The notes: generated by a model from the sequence alone, not told the origin. Shown: positions 35,019 to 44,398, counted from the stretch's first letter. The stretch is 64,000 nt of DNA from Pseudoruegeria sp. HB172150 (GCF_013184805.1 NZ_JAATNG010000001.1:1922001-1986000), one strand, 5' to 3'. Program-made: numbers and translations.

Positions 35019-37475
35019 ATGGCCACAGCCTTTCGATGGCTTCTGAGGCTCTTCGGGGTCGTCGCCGGTCTGGCCATCATCGCGCTGTTCCTGGGCTATT
35101 ACTTTGCGTCGCGTTCCCTGCCCGACTACTCGGCAACGGTCCGGGTCGATGGTTTGAGCGCGCCGCTGGAGATCGTGCGGGACCATGCGGATGTACCGCA
35201 TATTTTCGGCGAAACTGACGCCGACGTGTACTTCGGCCTTGGCTATGCCCATGCGCAAGACCGCCTCTGGCAGATGATGATGATGCGCCGGACCGCACAA
35301 GGGCGGCTATCGGAGATATTCGGCCGGCGCACCTTCCGGTTCGATGAACTGATGCGGCGGCTCGATATCTACAATCTCGCGGTCCAGTCGGTGGAGGTTC
35401 AGGACGCGCAGACCATCTTCGCGCTAGAGGCCTATGCCGCTGGCGTAAACGCCCGGCTCGCCCAGATCAACGAAGGCTCACTGGGCCGTGGCGCGCCAGA
35501 GTTCTTCCTGTTTCCACCCCAGATCGCGCCATGGCAGCCGGCCGATTCCTTGGCGATCGTCAAGCTGATGGCACTGCAGTTGTCCGGCCACATTGCCGAA
35601 GAGGTACTGCGTGCCCGCACATCCCTGCTCCTTTCGCCGGAGCGGCTGCGCGACATCCTGCCCGACAGCCCCGGCCCCGGCATCGCGGCCCTGCCGGAAT
35701 ATGCCAGCTTGTTTCCGGACGTTCCAAAATACGCAGAGGTCGCTCCGGAAACCGATCCGCTGGCGCCCTACGCCCCTCGCGGGCTTTCCGGCGCCTCCAA
35801 CGCCTGGGCTGCCGCACCAAACCGCTCGGCCAGCGGCGGAACACTGCTGGCAAACGATCCACATCTGGGTTTCACGGCACCGTCCACCTGGTATCTTGCC
35901 CGGCTTGAACTGCAATCCGGGGGAGTAATCGGCGGCACGATTCCGGGCATGCCCATCGTGCTGGTCGGGCGGTCAGAGCACTTCGGCTGGGGCGTCACTT
36001 CCTCCTACCTTGACGATCAGGATCTCCATATTGAGGAGGTGAACCCCGACAATCCCGGCGAGGTTCGCACGCCCACCGGCTTCAAGCCGATGGAGACACG
36101 GCCGTCGATCATCCAGATCAAGGACTCTGTTCCGGTCACTATCGATCTGCAATGGACAGAGAATGGCCCGGTCCTGCCCGGAAACCAGTACGGCCTGTCT
36201 TCAATCACACCGCCCGGCCACGTTGTCTCGCTCTCCTGGACCGCTCTGTCGGGCCGGGACACGTCGATGAGCGCGGCCATCGAACTGATGCAGGCGAAAT
36301 CCGTGGAGGAAGGCTTAAAGGCGGGCGAACGATTCATTGCACCCAGCCAGAACCTCGTTCTGGCCGATGCCGAAACCATCGCGATGAAGACGGTGGGCGT
36401 GATGCCGCGACGCGACGCATCGCACCAGACCAAAGGGCGTATTCCTTCGCCCGGGTGGCTCGACGTGAACCGCTGGCATGGCACAATGAACTACCAGGCC
36501 AACCCCGAGTTCGTCTCGCCCGCGGGCGGAATTCTTGGTAACACCAACAATAAGACTGTTGAACGCCCCTTCCCACTGCACATCTCCTACGACTGGGGCG
36601 ACACCCAGCGCATCCAGCGCTGGCGCCGGCTCATGCAGGCGCGCGAGGTGCATACCCGCGAAAGCTTCATCGAGGCGCAGCTCGACACGGTCTCTTACGC
36701 CGCGCGTTCATTGCTTCCCCTTGTTGCCGCCAACCTCTGGTTCACCGGAGAAGCCGCACCTGCGGGCACCCCTGAACGTCGGCGGCAGGAGGCGCTGCAA
36801 CTGCTTGCCGACTGGAACGGCGAGATGAACGAGCATCTACCCGAACCGCTGATCTACTACGCCTGGATGCGCGCGCTGCAGGACCGGCTGGTCCGTGATG
36901 AGCTTGGCCTGCTGGCGCAGGATTACACCCATGTCGATCCCGTTTTCATCGAGCGCGTGTTCCGGAATGTGCAGGGCGCTGGCGTCTGGTGCGACGTGAT
37001 CCAGTCAGCGGCGGAGGAAACCTGCACGGACATCGCGCGCATGGCGCTGGACGATGCCCTGATCTGGATCGGCGAGAACTACCCGGGTTCGCTGGAGTCG
37101 CTGCGCTGGGGCAATGCGCACCAGGCAACGCATGACCATCAGGTGCTGGGCGACGTACCGGTCCTGGGCTGGATCGTGAATATCCGTCAGTCGACCTCCG
37201 GCGGCGATCAGACCCTCATGCGAGGGCGCGTCTCGGGCCGTGACCCGGAACCATTCCTGAACGTTCACGGTGCCGGATATCGGGGTATCTACGATTTTGC
37301 GGACCCGGACAGCTCTGTCTTCATCATCGCCACTGGCCAGTCGGGCCATCCGCTCAGCCGCCACTATGACGACCTGGGCGAGCTTTGGCGCCGCGGCGAG
37401 TACATTCCGATGTCTCTGGACCCGCAGCTGGCACGCGCGGCGGCGGTCGGGATCACCACATTGGTCCCACGCTAA
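35019..37475 (+). CDS. Penicillin acylase family protein (Ntn hydrolase)
   Basis: An 818-residue precursor with an N-terminal membrane helix (FGVVAGLAIIALFLGYYFA). The alpha-subunit part includes APLEIVRDHADVPHIFGETDADVYFGLGYAHAQDRLWQM. Self-cleavage would occur at the Gly-Ala-Ser junction LSGASNAWA, leaving Ser260 as N-terminal nucleophile of the beta subunit. The family contains penicillin and acyl-homoserine-lactone acylases; the substrate is not predictable here. It converges on hflX with a 4-bp overlap of the stop codons. Confidence 0.92.
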   Translation: MATAFRWLLRLFGVVAGLAIIALFLGYYFASRSLPDYSATVRVDGLSAPLEIVRDHADVPHIFGETDADVYFGLGYAHAQDRLWQMMMMRRTAQGRLSEIFGRRTFRFDELMRRLDIYNLAVQSVEVQDAQTIFALEAYAAGVNARLAQINEGSLGRGAPEFFLFPPQIAPWQPADSLAIVKLMALQLSGHIAEEVLRARTSLLLSPERLRDILPDSPGPGIAALPEYASLFPDVPKYAEVAPETDPLAPYAPRGLSGASNAWAAAPNRSASGGTLLANDPHLGFTAPSTWYLARLELQSGGVIGGTIPGMPIVLVGRSEHFGWGVTSSYLDDQDLHIEEVNPDNPGEVRTPTGFKPMETRPSIIQIKDSVPVTIDLQWTENGPVLPGNQYGLSSITPPGHVVSLSWTALSGRDTSMSAAIELMQAKSVEEGLKAGERFIAPSQNLVLADAETIAMKTVGVMPRRDASHQTKGRIPSPGWLDVNRWHGTMNYQANPEFVSPAGGILGNTNNKTVERPFPLHISYDWGDTQRIQRWRRLMQAREVHTRESFIEAQLDTVSYAARSLLPLVAANLWFTGEAAPAGTPERRRQEALQLLADWNGEMNEHLPEPLIYYAWMRALQDRLVRDELGLLAQDYTHVDPVFIERVFRNVQGAGVWCDVIQSAAEETCTDIARMALDDALIWIGENYPGSLESLRWGNAHQATHDHQVLGDVPVLGWIVNIRQSTSGGDQTLMRGRVSGRDPEPFLNVHGAGYRGIYDFADPDSSVFIIATGQSGHPLSRHYDDLGELWRRGEYIPMSLDPQLARAAAVGITTLVPR

Positions 37476-38746
37476 AGGTCGCGGTACCGCTTCTCCTGCC
37501 GGGGCGTCCAGCGGACGTGCAGGTCGAAACCCGCCTCGGTCTGCACTTCCTTCTCGATCACGCCCTGATCGTGAAGCCATGCGCGCCGCCTGCCCTCGGC
37601 GAAATCGAGATGCAGGTCGCGCTCCACCTTCGGTTCTTCGAGCGTGTCCGAAACCGCCTGGAACAGCGTTTCAAGCCCGTCACCGGTCCAGGCCGACACG
37701 GCGAACACGTCCGGATGCCGCTCTGCCTGAGCCAGCAACGCCTCACGGCGCTCGCCCTCGACGAGGTCGATCTTGTTCCAGACCTCGACCATCGGCGTCT
37801 CTTCCCCAACACCAAGTTCAGCCAGAATGGTCTCGACATCCTCCGCCTGATTATCGGTCTCGGAATGCGAAATGTCGCGCACATGCAGGATCAGGTCGGC
37901 CGCCAGCACCTCTTCCAGCGTGGCACGGAACGCCGCGACCAGTTGCGTCGGCAGATCGGATATGAACCCCACCGTGTCCGACAGTATCACTTCCCGACCG
38001 GACGGCAGGGTGACACCGCGCATCGTCGGGTCCAAAGTGGCGAAAAGCATGTCTTTGGCCATCACAGCTGCGCCGGTCATCCGGTTGAAAAGTGTAGACT
38101 TTCCGGCGTTCGTATAGCCCACCAATGCGACAACGGGGAACGGTACCTTGCGTCGGGCTGCACGGTGCAGTTCCCGCGTCTTGACCACTTTTTCCAACTG
38201 CCGCTTCAGGCGTGTCAGCTGATCGTCGATGGCACGACGGTCGGCCTCGATCTGGGTTTCACCAGGGCCGCCGACAAACCCAAGCCCGCCGCGCTGCCTT
38301 TCCAGGTGCGTCCAGGCCCGCACCAGCCGCGTCCGCTGGTAGGACAGCGCCGCCATCTCGACCTGCAGAACACCTTCCCGGGTACGCGCACGATCCGAGA
38401 AAATTTCAAGGATCAGGCCCGTCCGGTCCAGGATCTTGACCTTCCAGACCTTTTCCAGATTGCGCTGCTGTACTGGCGAAACCGGGCCGTCGATCAGAAC
38501 CAGGTCGATCTCGACCTCTTTCAGCCGCGCACCAAGTTCCTCGACCTTGCCCGACCCGAACAGCTGCCCAGGTTGCGCCTTGGGCAGGCGCACGATCTCG
38601 GCCCCCACCACCTCCAGACCCGGCAAAGCCGCGGCCAGGGCCACGGCTTCTTCAAGCGCGGGTTGCGGGTCCCGCGCGTCACGGTCGGTCTGGATGTGAG
38701 GATGCAGAACCCAGGCACGGGTTATGTCTGCGTCAACCTCACTCAC
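37472..38746 (-). CDS. hflX: GTPase HflX
   Basis: A 424-residue GTPase. The N-terminal HflX domain includes ELGARLKEVEIDLVLIDGPVSPVQQRNLEK, the Gly-rich linker is RGGLGFVGGPGETQIEADRR, and the G domain has G1 GYTNAGKST, G3 DTVGFISDLPT and G4 NKID. HflX rescues or splits ribosomes under stress. It follows hfq by only 3 bp, the widely conserved hfq-hflX arrangement. Confidence 0.95.
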   Translation of the reverse strand: MSEVDADITRAWVLHPHIQTDRDARDPQPALEEAVALAAALPGLEVVGAEIVRLPKAQPGQLFGSGKVEELGARLKEVEIDLVLIDGPVSPVQQRNLEKVWKVKILDRTGLILEIFSDRARTREGVLQVEMAALSYQRTRLVRAWTHLERQRGGLGFVGGPGETQIEADRRAIDDQLTRLKRQLEKVVKTRELHRAARRKVPFPVVALVGYTNAGKSTLFNRMTGAAVMAKDMLFATLDPTMRGVTLPSGREVILSDTVGFISDLPTQLVAAFRATLEEVLAADLILHVRDISHSETDNQAEDVETILAELGVGEETPMVEVWNKIDLVEGERREALLAQAERHPDVFAVSAWTGDGLETLFQAVSDTLEEPKVERDLHLDFAEGRRRAWLHDQGVIEKEVQTEAGFDLHVRWTPRQEKRYRDL

Positions 38747-38749
38747 GCC

Positions 38750-38983
38750 TTAGTCGTCGCCCTCGTACAGGCTGATCGGCTGAGACGGCATGATAGTCGA
38801 AATCGCGTGCTTGTAGACAAGCTGCGACTGTCCGTCGCGGCGCAAGAGCACGCAGAAATTGTCGAACCAGGTGATTACACCTTGGAGTTTCACACCGTTG
38901 ATCAGAAAAATCGTCACCGAGACCTTGGTCTTCCGGACATGATTCAGAAATGCATCCTGCAAATTCTGCTTGTCGGCAGCCAT
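38750..38983 (-). CDS. hfq: RNA chaperone Hfq
   Basis: A 77-residue Sm-like protein. Sm1 is [28 protein letters not shown] and Sm2 contains [10 protein letters not shown], with a YKHA motif as in all proteobacterial Hfq. The N-terminus [13 protein letters not shown] is classical. It forms hexamers that pair small RNAs with mRNAs, and so is the natural partner for candidate small RNAs in this genome. Confidence 0.97.
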   Translation of the reverse strand: MAADKQNLQDAFLNHVRKTKVSVTIFLINGVKLQGVITWFDNFCVLLRRDGQSQLVYKHAISTIMPSQPISLYEGDD

Positions 38984-39134
38984 TGGTTGTTACCCTTTTT
39001 TATACTCTGCCGCGGACTGTCCCGCTTTTCATCTCTGCAAGTATGTACGGGAACATAACGGGATTCCAGCCCCAAAAATGGGCCGGTTCCGATTGAAAAT
39101 CGGGCAAAATCGTCCGGCTGAACGCTCTGGGCCC

Positions 39135-40649
39135 TCAGCTGCGCCAGAATTCGGGATTCAGAAGCGCGATGATCGCCAGCGTCTCAAGCCGCCCTAGAAC
39201 CATCGAACCGATGAGGATCGCTTTCGCAAGGTCGCTCAACTCGGAATAGCTGATTGGCGCTTCGGCGGCGACCGCAGCCAGCGGTCCGGTATTCGACAGC
39301 GCGGCAATTGTCAGGACCACTGACGTGTCGAAGCCCAGACCCGTTAAAGACAAAGCCAACATCACCACCGCGATGGTGATCGCAAACAACATGAAGAAGA
39401 TCCATGCGATGTAGGCACCACGGTTGCGCAGATACCGCGCCAGCGCACCGGAGCCGCCGATAGACGACGGATAAACCAGTTTCTCAAGCTCTCGCAGACC
39501 GTGCTTGTACAGCGCATAGACCCGCAGCAGCTTTACCCCGCCTGCCGTGGTCGCCACCCCACCGCCAATCAGCGCCAGCCCCATAAGGATCAGCCCCGGA
39601 GTGTGCAGTCCGGACCAGCTCTGCGCGCTGTCCCAGGAGTTGCTTACGAAACCCGTGGTCGACAGGAAAGATAGAACAGTGAAAAGGCTACCCCACAGGG
39701 CCTGCAGCCCCTGCCCGAACGATTGGCCGGCTTCGACTTCGAAGGCACCCCACCAGTGACGCAGGAACAGGAACACCGGCACAATCACCACAAGGCCGAC
39801 AGCCATCCGTATCTCGGGATCATGGCGGAGGCGGCGCCGACGGCTGATGTTACCCTCTCGCTCAAATGTACGTCGAGAAAGGGCAAACCCGAAAAACAGA
39901 AATATCAGAACCTCGCCGGCAAACCCCGAACCGGCTCCTTCAAGCCCTCCCTTCGGAGAGATGCCGCTGGTCGCCAAGGTGGACATTGCGTGGCATATGG
40001 CTGTCAGCGCAGTATCGCCGGCTATCAGCAGCGCAACCCACAGTACTAGCGTCAGTACCAGATAGATCGGCAGCAGCTGCAGTCCGTACCGTCGAAGCCG
40101 CGCCGGAGCGTCGGCGAGCTCGATGATCTGAGTGATGCGACCGGTCCGCTCCGTCCTGTCTCCCAGCACCTCGTACCCGCCTAGGTTCAAAGGTGCCAGA
40201 ATCGCGATCGCCGTCACCCAGACCAGAAATCCGCCCATCCACCCGACCATTGCGCGCCACAGATGCGCGGCCCCGCTCAATCTCGCCGGGTCGTCATAGA
40301 TGGTCGCGCCGGTAGTGGTCAGTGACGAAACCATCTCGAAATAGGCATTTAGGAAGCGCGTGTCTCCAACCGACTCGTAGATTGGCACAGCGAGTATGAC
40401 CGGCAAGACCAGGTAGGCGCCCAAGAGTGCCAACAGGTGGCTTCGCGCCTGCCGTCGGGGCGCAAAGTTGACCATTGCCACACCGATCATCGCAGTCAGA
40501 CCGAGAAAGATCAGTGAAGAGTGCAGAAAGACCCTTGCGCTATCCCAGTCGCGTGCGGCGGTGGCATATGCGGCGGGCAGCAGCATCGCCGCCGCCCCGA
40601 TACCCATGAGGTGAACCAGCAGCGGAAGGCGGTACAGGTGCTCGCGCAT
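39135..40649 (-). CDS. trkH: Potassium uptake protein TrkH
   Basis: A 504-residue membrane channel with the four repeats of TrkH/KtrB, recognisable by the filter-like loops SLTTTGATIYDD, TLATSGISPKGG, LSTTGFVSNSWD and LSNTGPLA. It imports K+ under control of TrkA. Its ATG overlaps the trkA stop by one base, so both are translated from one mRNA. Confidence 0.95.
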   Translation of the reverse strand: MREHLYRLPLLVHLMGIGAAAMLLPAAYATAARDWDSARVFLHSSLIFLGLTAMIGVAMVNFAPRRQARSHLLALLGAYLVLPVILAVPIYESVGDTRFLNAYFEMVSSLTTTGATIYDDPARLSGAAHLWRAMVGWMGGFLVWVTAIAILAPLNLGGYEVLGDRTERTGRITQIIELADAPARLRRYGLQLLPIYLVLTLVLWVALLIAGDTALTAICHAMSTLATSGISPKGGLEGAGSGFAGEVLIFLFFGFALSRRTFEREGNISRRRRLRHDPEIRMAVGLVVIVPVFLFLRHWWGAFEVEAGQSFGQGLQALWGSLFTVLSFLSTTGFVSNSWDSAQSWSGLHTPGLILMGLALIGGGVATTAGGVKLLRVYALYKHGLRELEKLVYPSSIGGSGALARYLRNRGAYIAWIFFMLFAITIAVVMLALSLTGLGFDTSVVLTIAALSNTGPLAAVAAEAPISYSELSDLAKAILIGSMVLGRLETLAIIALLNPEFWRS

Positions 40650-42025
40650 CAGAAGTAGTCGATCGAGACCTGCAACAGCCGCTCGACCTCCGGCACGTCC
40701 GCCGCCATGGAGAAGATGGCGATCACATCACCCTCCTCGATCCGCATCCTGCCTGTCGGTCGCAGCACTTCGCCCTGCTTCATCACTGCGCCGATCAGCA
40801 CGCCTTCCGGAAAGTCGATATCACGAAGCAATTGACCGGAAATCGGCGAAGTCGAAAGAACCTGCGCTTCGATCACTTCCGCCTCGGCATCGCCGATCGA
40901 ATAGACGTTGCGCACCCGCCCGTGACGGATGTGGCGCAGGATCGAGCTGACCGTCGTGGATCGCGGGTTGATGTAGGCGTCGATGTCCAGCGGCACCATC
41001 AGCGAAGTCAGCGTCGGATCGTTGACCAGGCAGATCGCCAGCTTGGCCCCCGCCGCCTTGGCCCGAACGCAGGCCAGAATATTGGTCTTGTCGTCGTCTG
41101 TTACCGCGAGGATGGCATCGGCACGCTCGATGTTGGCCTCTTCCAGGAGCTCCATGTTCAGGCCGTCGCCGTTCAGAACGATGGTGCGTTCCAGCGAGTC
41201 CGCGGCACGCTCTGCCACGTCGCGGCTGCGCTCGATCACCTTGACCCGCACGCGGTCCGTCCGGCCTTCGAGGGCGCGGGCCACGGCGAGGCCGACATTG
41301 CCGCCGCCGACGATCACGGCGCGGTTTGTCTTGGTGACTTCCTTGCCGAAGATCTCCAGCGCCCGGTCGCTGTCTTCGGTGTGGGAGAAGACATAGACCT
41401 CGTCGTCCGGAAAAAGCTGGTCGCCGGATTCCGGGGCGAAGAGCCGGCCGCCGCGGCGGACGCCGACGACGATGGCCCGCAGGGTGGAGAAAAGATCGGA
41501 GAGCTGGCGCAGCGGTGTGTTCACGACCGGGCAGTCGTCATCCAGGAGAATGCCCATCAACTGCGCCTTGCCGTCGAGAAAGCTCTCGGTGTCGAAGGCG
41601 GCCGGGTGTGCGAGGCGGCGGAGGGCGGCGTCGGCGACCTCGCGTTCGGGCGAGATGACCACGTCGATGGGCATGTGCTCGCGCCGGTAGAGGTCGGAAT
41701 AGAGGGCGTTGAGGTAGGACTGCGAGCGCAGGCGGGCGATCTTCTTCGGCACCGAGAAGACCGAGTGGGCCACCTGGCAGGTGACCATGTTGACCTCGTC
41801 GGAATGGGTGGCGGCGATGACCATGTCGGCGTCGCGGGCGCCGGCCTGGTCGAGGACGTCCGGATAGGAGGCGAAGCCGGCGATGCCCTGCACATCGAGG
41901 GTGTCGGTGGCGCGGCGGACGAGGTTGGGGTTGTTGTCGACGACGGTCACGTCGTTCCTCTCCCCCGAGAGATGCCGCGCGATCTGCCAGCCGACCTGGC
42001 CCGCGCCGCAGATGATGACCTTCAT
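40649..42025 (-). CDS. trkA: Trk system potassium transporter regulatory protein TrkA
   Basis: A 458-residue cytoplasmic regulator with two RCK units, each a Rossmann NAD-binding part plus a TrkA_C part. The dinucleotide sites are IICGAGQVGWQIARHL at the start and VIVGGGNVGLAVARAL at about residue 235. GGGAG is a few bases upstream of the ATG. In Rhodobacter trkA follows ntrX directly; here more than 3 kb separates them. Confidence 0.95.
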   Translation of the reverse strand: MKVIICGAGQVGWQIARHLSGERNDVTVVDNNPNLVRRATDTLDVQGIAGFASYPDVLDQAGARDADMVIAATHSDEVNMVTCQVAHSVFSVPKKIARLRSQSYLNALYSDLYRREHMPIDVVISPEREVADAALRRLAHPAAFDTESFLDGKAQLMGILLDDDCPVVNTPLRQLSDLFSTLRAIVVGVRRGGRLFAPESGDQLFPDDEVYVFSHTEDSDRALEIFGKEVTKTNRAVIVGGGNVGLAVARALEGRTDRVRVKVIERSRDVAERAADSLERTIVLNGDGLNMELLEEANIERADAILAVTDDDKTNILACVRAKAAGAKLAICLVNDPTLTSLMVPLDIDAYINPRSTTVSSILRHIRHGRVRNVYSIGDAEAEVIEAQVLSTSPISGQLLRDIDFPEGVLIGAVMKQGEVLRPTGRMRIEEGDVIAIFSMAADVPEVERLLQVSIDYF

Positions 42026-42331
42026 GGGCTCCCGCCTCGCCGCTTCCGGGACCTAACCGATGGCAGAAGCCGGGTCCGGGGTCAATCCGGGCCGCATCCG
42101 ATCCGGGGCGTCCCCATGGGGACGGGGGGTCAAGTGCTTGATTTCAGGCATGTTAGCGCAAACGTCGGGTGAGGACGCAGCGCCGACGGGGACGACCGGC
42201 CGGGCAGACGGCGCCCCGGCACCGCCGCGGCGGCAAGGCGGGATTCCGCCTGCCGGCGGCGGAAAGATAGCCAGCCCGCCACGCAGACAATAGCCTTTCC
42301 CGAAACAGGTCGCAGACCGAGGGAGGACAAC
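42026..42331. other. GC-rich divergent spacer between trkA and a lipoprotein gene
   Basis: About 305 bp without a credible gene. It must contain the trkA promoter (leftward) and that of the lipoprotein gene. It is very GC-rich and carries a small inverted repeat AGGCGG-N4-CCGCCT at 42236-42251, but without a T tract. Confidence 0.4.
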
Positions 42332-42646
42332 ATGCGGACATTCACCGGACTGATCGCGGGAACGGCCGCGCTGCTGGCGCTTGCGGGATGCGAGGACGAG
42401 CCCGCCCCCGCACCGCCGCCCCCGCCGCCCGCCGGGCTGCCCCTGTTCGGCGACGGATACCGCGGAGACGGCGACGCCTGCCGCCGGGTCGGCGAAAGCG
42501 AAGTCACGGCGGAATTCCTCGACGACGCGGCCGACCTTGTCGCCTGCCCCGTCGGAACCGATCCGGGCCTGTTCGCCTCGGAAACCGGCGGCCGCGAGGT
42601 CGCGCGGCACATGGGCTACATCCTGTTCAGCGTGCCGCGCCGGTAG
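42332..42646 (+). CDS. Small conserved lipoprotein of unknown function
   Basis: A 104-residue protein with a clear lipobox LLALAGC (Cys20) followed by a Glu/Asp-rich and Pro-rich linker. The globular part (GDACRRVGESEVTAEFLDDAADLVACP) has two cysteines, likely a periplasmic disulfide. GGGAGG lies five bases before the ATG, which supports expression. I recall similar DDAADLVGCP-type proteins from other Rhodobacteraceae, but no function. Confidence 0.7.
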   Translation: MRTFTGLIAGTAALLALAGCEDEPAPAPPPPPPAGLPLFGDGYRGDGDACRRVGESEVTAEFLDDAADLVACPVGTDPGLFASETGGREVARHMGYILFSVPRR

Positions 42647-42682
42647 GGGAAGGCTGGCGGAGGGGGTGTCAGAGGATGCAAG

Positions 42683-42728
42683 GTTGTGGGTGGGCGAAGG
42701 TTGGAGTTGTGGGTGGGCGAAGGTTGGA
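42683..42728. repeat. Perfect 23-bp tandem duplication
   Basis: Two identical, directly adjacent copies of a 23-bp G-rich unit (starting GTTGTGGGTGGGCGAAGG) occupy 42683-42705 and 42706-42728. The repeat begins just downstream of the lipoprotein gene and marks the left edge of the accessory block. Confidence 0.9.
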
Positions 42729-43004
42729 TTGGTGGACGATGCGGACACTCACCAATTCAAGAAGTGTCGTATGGTTTCAGCCCTGAGCCGCCGTTCATCA
42801 CAAACGCAGTGAACGGCAACTGCGAGCCCTTCCTGATCATTTGACGGGCTGCGGCGAACGGCGGCTCTCGCGAGCAGCCTAAATACGTGCCAGAACCACA
42901 TGGGTTTTGCTTTGGGGTTCTGTCGCGGCTAACCTTCTGTAGTGGCAGGCACCCTTAGGGAGGAACAGAAACGACCGTTTGTGGCACTCAGTCCTAAGCA
43001 GGCT
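42729..43004. other. Non-coding left part of the accessory block
   Basis: About 275 bp with no open frame that I can support and a lower GC content than the flanking genes. It looks like decayed sequence; I see no intact integrase, transposase or terminal repeat. Confidence 0.4.
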
Positions 43005-43049
43005 ACAAAAAGCTTTTTTGTTGACTTGCCAAATTACCAGCCACTAGTT
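43005..43049 (+). promoter_or_regulatory. Possible promoter with AT-rich inverted repeat
   Basis: TTGACT (43021-43026) and CTAGTT (43044-43049) are 17 bp apart, a fair sigma-70 arrangement for the gene at 43091. An inverted repeat ACAAAAA / TTTTTTGT (43005-43021) abuts the -35 box and could be an operator or an upstream terminator-like stem. Inference from motif position only. Confidence 0.35.
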
Positions 43050-43090
43050 CGATTGATCACGTCCAGAAGCTCCTTGACGAGGGTTCATCT

Positions 43091-43333
43091 TTGAAACGTA
43101 TCCGCGAGAACGATGATGGCAGCGAAACTGTATTTGTGCCTGTGGAGTTCGACACGATGGGCCCTTACCGGGCCGAGATAGCCGTCGAGTCACTGGATGA
43201 GCTTCGTGATCTGAAGCGATCCGGAAAGCTAATCGCCCTGCGCATGATCGAACAGGACAGAACTCCAGGAGTGCAACCGCAACGTAATCTAGTGCCTTGG
43301 CGAGAGATCCAAGATTTTAACTGGAATTCCTAA
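43091..43333 (+). CDS. Unrecognised 80-residue protein in the accessory block
   Basis: A small protein with alternating charged and hydrophobic residues and no membrane segment or cysteine. It starts at TTG 43091, supported by GAGGG seven bases upstream; an internal ATG gives MGPYRAEIAVESLDELRDLKR. The middle (SLDELRDLKRSGKLIALRMIE) looks helical and resembles part of the next small ORF. I do not recognise the family. Confidence 0.5.
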   Translation: MKRIRENDDGSETVFVPVEFDTMGPYRAEIAVESLDELRDLKRSGKLIALRMIEQDRTPGVQPQRNLVPWREIQDFNWNS

Positions 43334-43365
43334 AAGCTACCGTTTATGGCGCGATATCTTGGGAT

Positions 43366-43509
43366 ATGCTCGTGCCCCTAGAAGATCTGAACTACCTTAA
43401 GCGTACGAAGGCGCTTGTCCTGCTGGTGGTCGAGATTAATCGGTACGAGGTGGCAGCACATCCCTTACATCAACGCGGTGATAGTAGTGATGTAGGCCCG
43501 AACCTTTAA
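43366..43509 (+). CDS. Possible 47-residue small ORF, partial look-alike of the preceding gene
   Basis: ATG 43366 to TAA 43507-43509. The stretch PLEDLNYLKRTKALVLLVVE parallels SLDELRDLKRSGKLIALRMIE of the preceding protein. The ribosome site is weak (GGGA immediately before the ATG). It may be a truncated tandem duplicate rather than a functional gene. Confidence 0.3.
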   Translation: MLVPLEDLNYLKRTKALVLLVVEINRYEVAAHPLHQRGDSSDVGPNL

Positions 43510-43522
43510 CGAAAGACAGGAC

Positions 43523-44398
43523 GTGGCAGCCCACTATTACTCACCGGACGATCCAGAAAACTACATTACGCCATCCAGGCTCAAGCGCCTCGGTCGGAAG
43601 AAGCAGTTCGAGTACATGGTCCACTGGTTTCGGGGCATGTTTGAAGACCCTCAGAACGAGATGCCCTACGCGGACAAGGAAGACCCTGGCGACTCTCCCT
43701 ATCGCTATCCTTGGGGCGGACCTTACGATGCCGACGAACAGCTCCAAGACGAGTTTAGCGGCATAGTGCCCATTGAGGTTATCCAGGAAGCCGTCCAAGA
43801 GGTACAGTCAGACGGCACGCTAGAATGGGCACCAGGTCCAAATCACCCTGATCAGATAGCCGCCCGCGAAGAGGCAATGGCCGAACACTATGACGAGCTC
43901 CCTCCCCCGGCCTTAGAGGACATTCAGCGGCGGATAGAAAACGGCGTCGTTCCTTCCTTTGGCAACCCGCTTGAACGCGAGGAACGCGAGGCGTTGCGCC
44001 GCGAACTGGCGGAGCTGCGCGCGCTCCTCGCTCAAGACCCGCAGCCGCATGGCGGAATTGGCCACAATCAACCGCCAGAGCAACTGGCACTGACGGTCGA
44101 CCTGAAGATCGAAGCAACCGTTGCCATCGACGAGATGGATGCAGAGCTTGCAAAGGAAATGCCCAACGTAGAGGTCGTGGTCGACGCGGCAGGACGGTTG
44201 CAAAAAGTCCTCTCCTGGATCGGCAAGAAACTGGATAAGTCCGTCGATAGCTTCATGGCTGCGATTGGCTCAGCGAGCGGTGTCGCGGTCGTCGGCAGCG
44301 TCACTGCTCAGCTCGCAGGGGTTCCGGTCGTTGAGAAGATCGGCCAGGTGGTGGGGACAGCCCTGCATTGGCTGAACACTGTCACCCTGCCCTTCTGA
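43523..44398 (+). CDS. Unrecognised 291-residue protein with GGIGHNQPPE motif
   Basis: Starts at GTG 43523 with a nearby AGG. The N-terminal ~130 residues are polar and rich in Tyr, Pro, Asp and Glu (HYYSPDDPENYITPSRLKRL). A charged coiled-coil-like helix follows (LEREEREALRRELAELRALLAQ, about 151-172), then GGIGHNQPPE at 177-186 and a C-terminal region with an amphipathic to hydrophobic stretch (SASGVAVVGSVTAQLAGVPVVEKIGQVV). The GIGHN-type motif is one I associate with alphaproteobacterial accessory and phage-related proteins. No catalytic motif is visible. Composition differs from its chromosomal neighbours. Confidence 0.65.
   Translation: MAAHYYSPDDPENYITPSRLKRLGRKKQFEYMVHWFRGMFEDPQNEMPYADKEDPGDSPYRYPWGGPYDADEQLQDEFSGIVPIEVIQEAVQEVQSDGTLEWAPGPNHPDQIAAREEAMAEHYDELPPPALEDIQRRIENGVVPSFGNPLEREEREALRRELAELRALLAQDPQPHGGIGHNQPPEQLALTVDLKIEATVAIDEMDAELAKEMPNVEVVVDAAGRLQKVLSWIGKKLDKSVDSFMAAIGSASGVAVVGSVTAQLAGVPVVEKIGQVVGTALHWLNTVTLPF

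Noticed and set aside
40649-42025. Apparent composition change within trkA suggesting recombination
   Set aside because: Sample counts of two 60-base lines from either part both gave 65 percent GC; the difference is only in G versus C distribution.
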